This document shows positions 61,975 to 64,000 of a stretch of DNA of 64,000 nt, in pieces. The notes below the pieces were generated by a model. The model was not told the origin of the DNA, did not search any database, and saw only the letters and a program-made list of their open reading frames with translations. The stretch is from contig NZ_WPOO01000001.1 of NCBI RefSeq assembly GCF_009755265.1, forward strand, positions 124,001-188,000, given 5' to 3'. This DNA is from Adlercreutzia rubneri. Lineage in GTDB: Bacteria > Actinomycetota > Coriobacteriia > Coriobacteriales > Eggerthellaceae. Every line of letters begins with the position of its first letter. Positions within the stretch are counted from its first letter, which is position 1. The translations under genes and the position numbers were made by a program.

Positions 61975-63063
61975 ATGAGCAAGGCAACCGTCATTCCCTT
62001 CGGGCCCCAGCATCCGGTGCTCCCGGAGCCTTTGCACCTCGATCTGGTGGTGCAGGACGAGACCGTCGTGGACGTGCTCCCGCAGATCGGGTTCGTGCAC
62101 CGCGGCCTGGAGAAGCTCGTGGAAACCCGCGACTACAACCAGTTCATCTACATTGCCGAGCGCATCTGCGGCATCTGCGCCATGGGACACTCCCTCGGCT
62201 ATGCCGAGACCGTCGAGTCACTCATGGGCGTGGAGGTGCCCAAGCGCGCCGAGTATTTGCGCGTCATCTGGCACGAGCTGTCCCGTATCCACTCGCATCT
62301 TTTGTGGCTGGGCCTTGCCGCCGACGCCTTCGGCTTCGAGTCGATGTTCATGCACTGCTGGCGTTTGCGCGAGCGCGTGCTCGACCTGTTCGAGAAGACC
62401 ACCGGGGGACGGGTCATCCTGTCCGTGGTGAAGGTGGGCGGCGTGGTGCGCGACATCGACGCGAGCCAGATGGCCGAGATCGTCTCGGTGCTCGACGGTA
62501 TCAAGGGCGAGTACACGCAGATCATGAACACGCTGCTCACGGACACCTCGGTGAAGAACCGCACCGTGGGCGTGGGCCACATCACTACCGAGGACGCGGC
62601 GGCGCTTTCCATGGTGGGGCCTTTCGCCCGCGCTTCCAACCTGCCCTACGACGTGCGCTCCTTCGGGCGCGGCGCCTACGGCGATCTGGCGGACTTCGCT
62701 CCCATCACGGCCACCGAGGGCGACTGCTACGCCCGCGTGAAGGTGCGCTGTCTGGAGGTGCTCCAGTCCATCGAGATCATCAAGGAGCTCGGCGCGAAGA
62801 TCCCCGCCGGCGACATCGAGGTGGCGGTGAAGGGCGCGCCCGCCGACGGCGCCCAGGCGTCCAACGTGCTGGAGCAGCCCCGCGGCGAGTGCTACTACTA
62901 CGCCCGCGGCAACGGCTCGAAGAACCTGGAGCGCATGCGCATGCGCACGCCCACCTCGCAGAACCTCGCCGGTATGACCGTGGCCCTGAAAGGGTGCGAC
63001 TTGGCCGACGTCAACATGATCATCCTGACCATCGACCCCTGCATCAGCTGCACGGAAAGGTAG
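61975..63063 (+). CDS. echE: Ech [NiFe] hydrogenase large subunit E (NuoD-like)
   Basis: A 362-residue catalytic subunit. Nickel-iron ligands are the two C-x2-C pairs in ERICGICAMGHS and in IDPCISCTER at the very end. Retaining all four cysteines marks a hydrogenase rather than a complex I subunit. The protein stops at the point where other large subunits are cleaved, so no maturation peptidase would be needed. It starts 1 nt after the echD stop. Confidence 0.95.
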   Translation: MSKATVIPFGPQHPVLPEPLHLDLVVQDETVVDVLPQIGFVHRGLEKLVETRDYNQFIYIAERICGICAMGHSLGYAETVESLMGVEVPKRAEYLRVIWHELSRIHSHLLWLGLAADAFGFESMFMHCWRLRERVLDLFEKTTGGRVILSVVKVGGVVRDIDASQMAEIVSVLDGIKGEYTQIMNTLLTDTSVKNRTVGVGHITTEDAAALSMVGPFARASNLPYDVRSFGRGAYGDLADFAPITATEGDCYARVKVRCLEVLQSIEIIKELGAKIPAGDIEVAVKGAPADGAQASNVLEQPRGECYYYARGNGSKNLERMRMRTPTSQNLAGMTVALKGCDLADVNMIILTIDPCISCTER

Positions 63064-63069
63064 GCGGAT

Positions 63070-63435
63070 ATGGGAAGCTTCAAACTGGGCGGCATGACCT
63101 TCGGCTCTCTGTTCAAGAAGCCCGAGACCGTGCTGTACCCCTTCGAGCAGAAACCGGCCCCGGCGGGGCTCAAAGGGCATATCGAAAACGATGCGAGTGC
63201 GTGCATTCTGTGCGGCATCTGCGCCAAGAGCTGCCCGGCCGACGCCATCGCGGTGGAGAAGAAGGAGCGCACCTGGGCCATCGATCCGTTCCGCTGCGTG
63301 CAGTGCGGTACCTGCGTGCGCGTCTGCCCCAAGCACTGCCTGACCATGGATCCCGCCTACACGCCCATCGCCACCGCGAAATCCTGCCGCGTGGTGCATG
63401 TCCCCGACCCGAAGGCGGCGGTGACGGAATCGTAA
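63070..63435 (+). CDS. echF: Ech hydrogenase ferredoxin subunit F (NuoI-like)
   Basis: A 121-residue protein with two [4Fe-4S] motifs, CILCGICAKSCPADAI and CVQCGTCVRVCPKHC. It passes electrons between soluble ferredoxin and EchC. It is the last gene of the operon, starting 6 nt after echE. Confidence 0.95.
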   Translation: MGSFKLGGMTFGSLFKKPETVLYPFEQKPAPAGLKGHIENDASACILCGICAKSCPADAIAVEKKERTWAIDPFRCVQCGTCVRVCPKHCLTMDPAYTPIATAKSCRVVHVPDPKAAVTES

Positions 63436-63516
63436 GCTTAACCGCTCGTTAAGTTTCGTGGTGAGTCTGAGAAGGGCTTGCCGCTCTGCTAAAATATGCC
63501 GTTATCGGCACGTGCG

Positions 63517-63545
63517 CCGGACCCTCGTCGAGGGTCCGGTTTTTG
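63517..63545 (+). terminator. Terminator between echF and the next gene
   Basis: CCGGACCCT-CGTCG-AGGGTCCGG followed by TTTTT is a 9-bp perfect stem. It lies 80 nt past echF and 23 nt before the next start, so it ends the ech transcript or attenuates the next gene. Confidence 0.85.
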
Positions 63546-63567
63546 TAGGGAAGGAGCAGGACGCCTC

Positions 63568-64000
63568 ATGGTCGAAGGGCAGCGAGATGGGGAAGAGATC
63601 CCCGAGCAGGTGACAAGCGAGATCTTCACGGCGGCCAACGTCGTCTCCTTCGTGCGCCTGTGCCTCGTGCCCGTGTACCTGTGGCTGCTGCTCTCCGGCT
63701 TCAACCTGGCCGCCACCCTCGTCTTCGCTGCGGCTGCCGCCAGCGACTTCATCGACGGACAGCTGGCCCGGCGCACCCATACGGTATCGAAGTTGGGGCA
63801 GATCCTCGATCCGGCGGTGGATCGCATCCTCATGATCACCGGCGTCCTCGGCGTGTTCCTCGTCGGCCGCATTCCCCTGTGGGTGATCGTCGTCGTGGTG
63901 CTGCGCGACGCCTACCTGCTCATCGGGGGCGCGTGGCTTCTGTCGCGCTACCGCATCCGCGTGCCCGTCGTCTATCCGGGGAAGTTCGCCACGACGTTTC
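63568..64000 (+). CDS. CDP-alcohol phosphatidyltransferase (3' end outside window)
   Basis: The ATG follows AAGGAGCAGG. 144 codons are visible before the window ends. The family signature D-G-x2-A-R-x8-G-x3-D-x3-D is complete in DGQLARRTHTVSKLGQILDP followed by AVD. Several membrane helices surround it. It is probably PgsA-type CDP-diacylglycerol-glycerol-3-phosphate transferase for phosphatidylglycerol; the subfamily is not certain. Confidence 0.9.
   Translation, partial: MVEGQRDGEEIPEQVTSEIFTAANVVSFVRLCLVPVYLWLLLSGFNLAATLVFAAAAASDFIDGQLARRTHTVSKLGQILDPAVDRILMITGVLGVFLVGRIPLWVIVVVVLRDAYLLIGGAWLLSRYRIRVPVVYPGKFATTF

Overview
The window is GC-rich actinobacterial chromosome. It most likely comes from an anaerobic gut member of the Eggerthellaceae (Coriobacteriia). 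The evidence is the whiA-gap-pgk-tpiA-gpmI-secG order, the high-GC codon use, a complete Ech-type membrane hydrogenase operon, the acetate kinase/phosphotransacetylase pair, and above all several exported FAD flavoproteins paired with membrane-bound LuxR-type regulators. That last combination is characteristic of Eggerthella-like genomes. The species cannot be named from the sequence alone.

Layout. 1-6.1 kb: the 3' part of whiA and the lower-glycolysis genes, ending in secG. 6.2-11.0 kb: tRNA-Leu, a cation efflux transporter, a membrane-anchored protein, a TerC-family protein behind a yybP-ykoY (Mn2+) riboswitch, then tRNA-Gly, tRNA-Cys, tRNA-Gly and tRNA-Val. 11.1-17.8 kb: an integrated element at tRNA-Val. 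It holds a frameshifted tyrosine integrase, a phased 11-bp repeat array, a repressor-led three-gene operon, a decayed stretch, and a two-gene unit encoding a large putative nuclease/glycine-zipper protein and a small partner. 17.9-25.8 kb: housekeeping genes (amino-acid antiporter, lipid kinase, RNase D, metallopeptidase, exonuclease VII, acetate kinase). 26-31 kb: a flavoprotein/LuxR pair lying between ackA and pta. 31-42.6 kb: UDP-galactopyranose mutase and glycosyltransferase, CoaX, DNA polymerase IV, DegV, IleS, LspA, a pseudouridine synthase and ferrochelatase. 42.7-55 kb: an accessory zone of flavoproteins, LuxR and tandem-MarR-like regulators and gene remnants, plus a radical SAM heme-family enzyme. 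55.5-64 kb: tRNA-Pro, a small S51-like protein, a BrnQ transporter, the echABCDEF operon and the start of a CDP-alcohol phosphatidyltransferase gene.

How it works together. Glycolysis feeds acetyl-CoA to Pta/AckA for ATP. Ech couples ferredoxin and H2 to ion pumping. The Tat-type flavoproteins look like extracytoplasmic reductases for organic electron acceptors, each with a nearby regulator that could sense its substrate. A TAACCC/GGTTA motif upstream of two of them looks like a shared operator.

Most notable observations: two intergenic palindromes at the glycolysis locus that differ by compensatory base pairs; a helically phased 11-bp array upstream of the integrase; the two-gene nuclease/glycine-zipper unit; a ferrochelatase 3'-end remnant and a flavoprotein remnant fused at a breakpoint; three unrelated clusters of about 24-bp repeats, each private to one intergenic region; single-base frameshifts confined to regulators and the integrase; and a tandem-repeat extension on EchD. 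All of this was read by eye from sequence. No database search or folding program was run.
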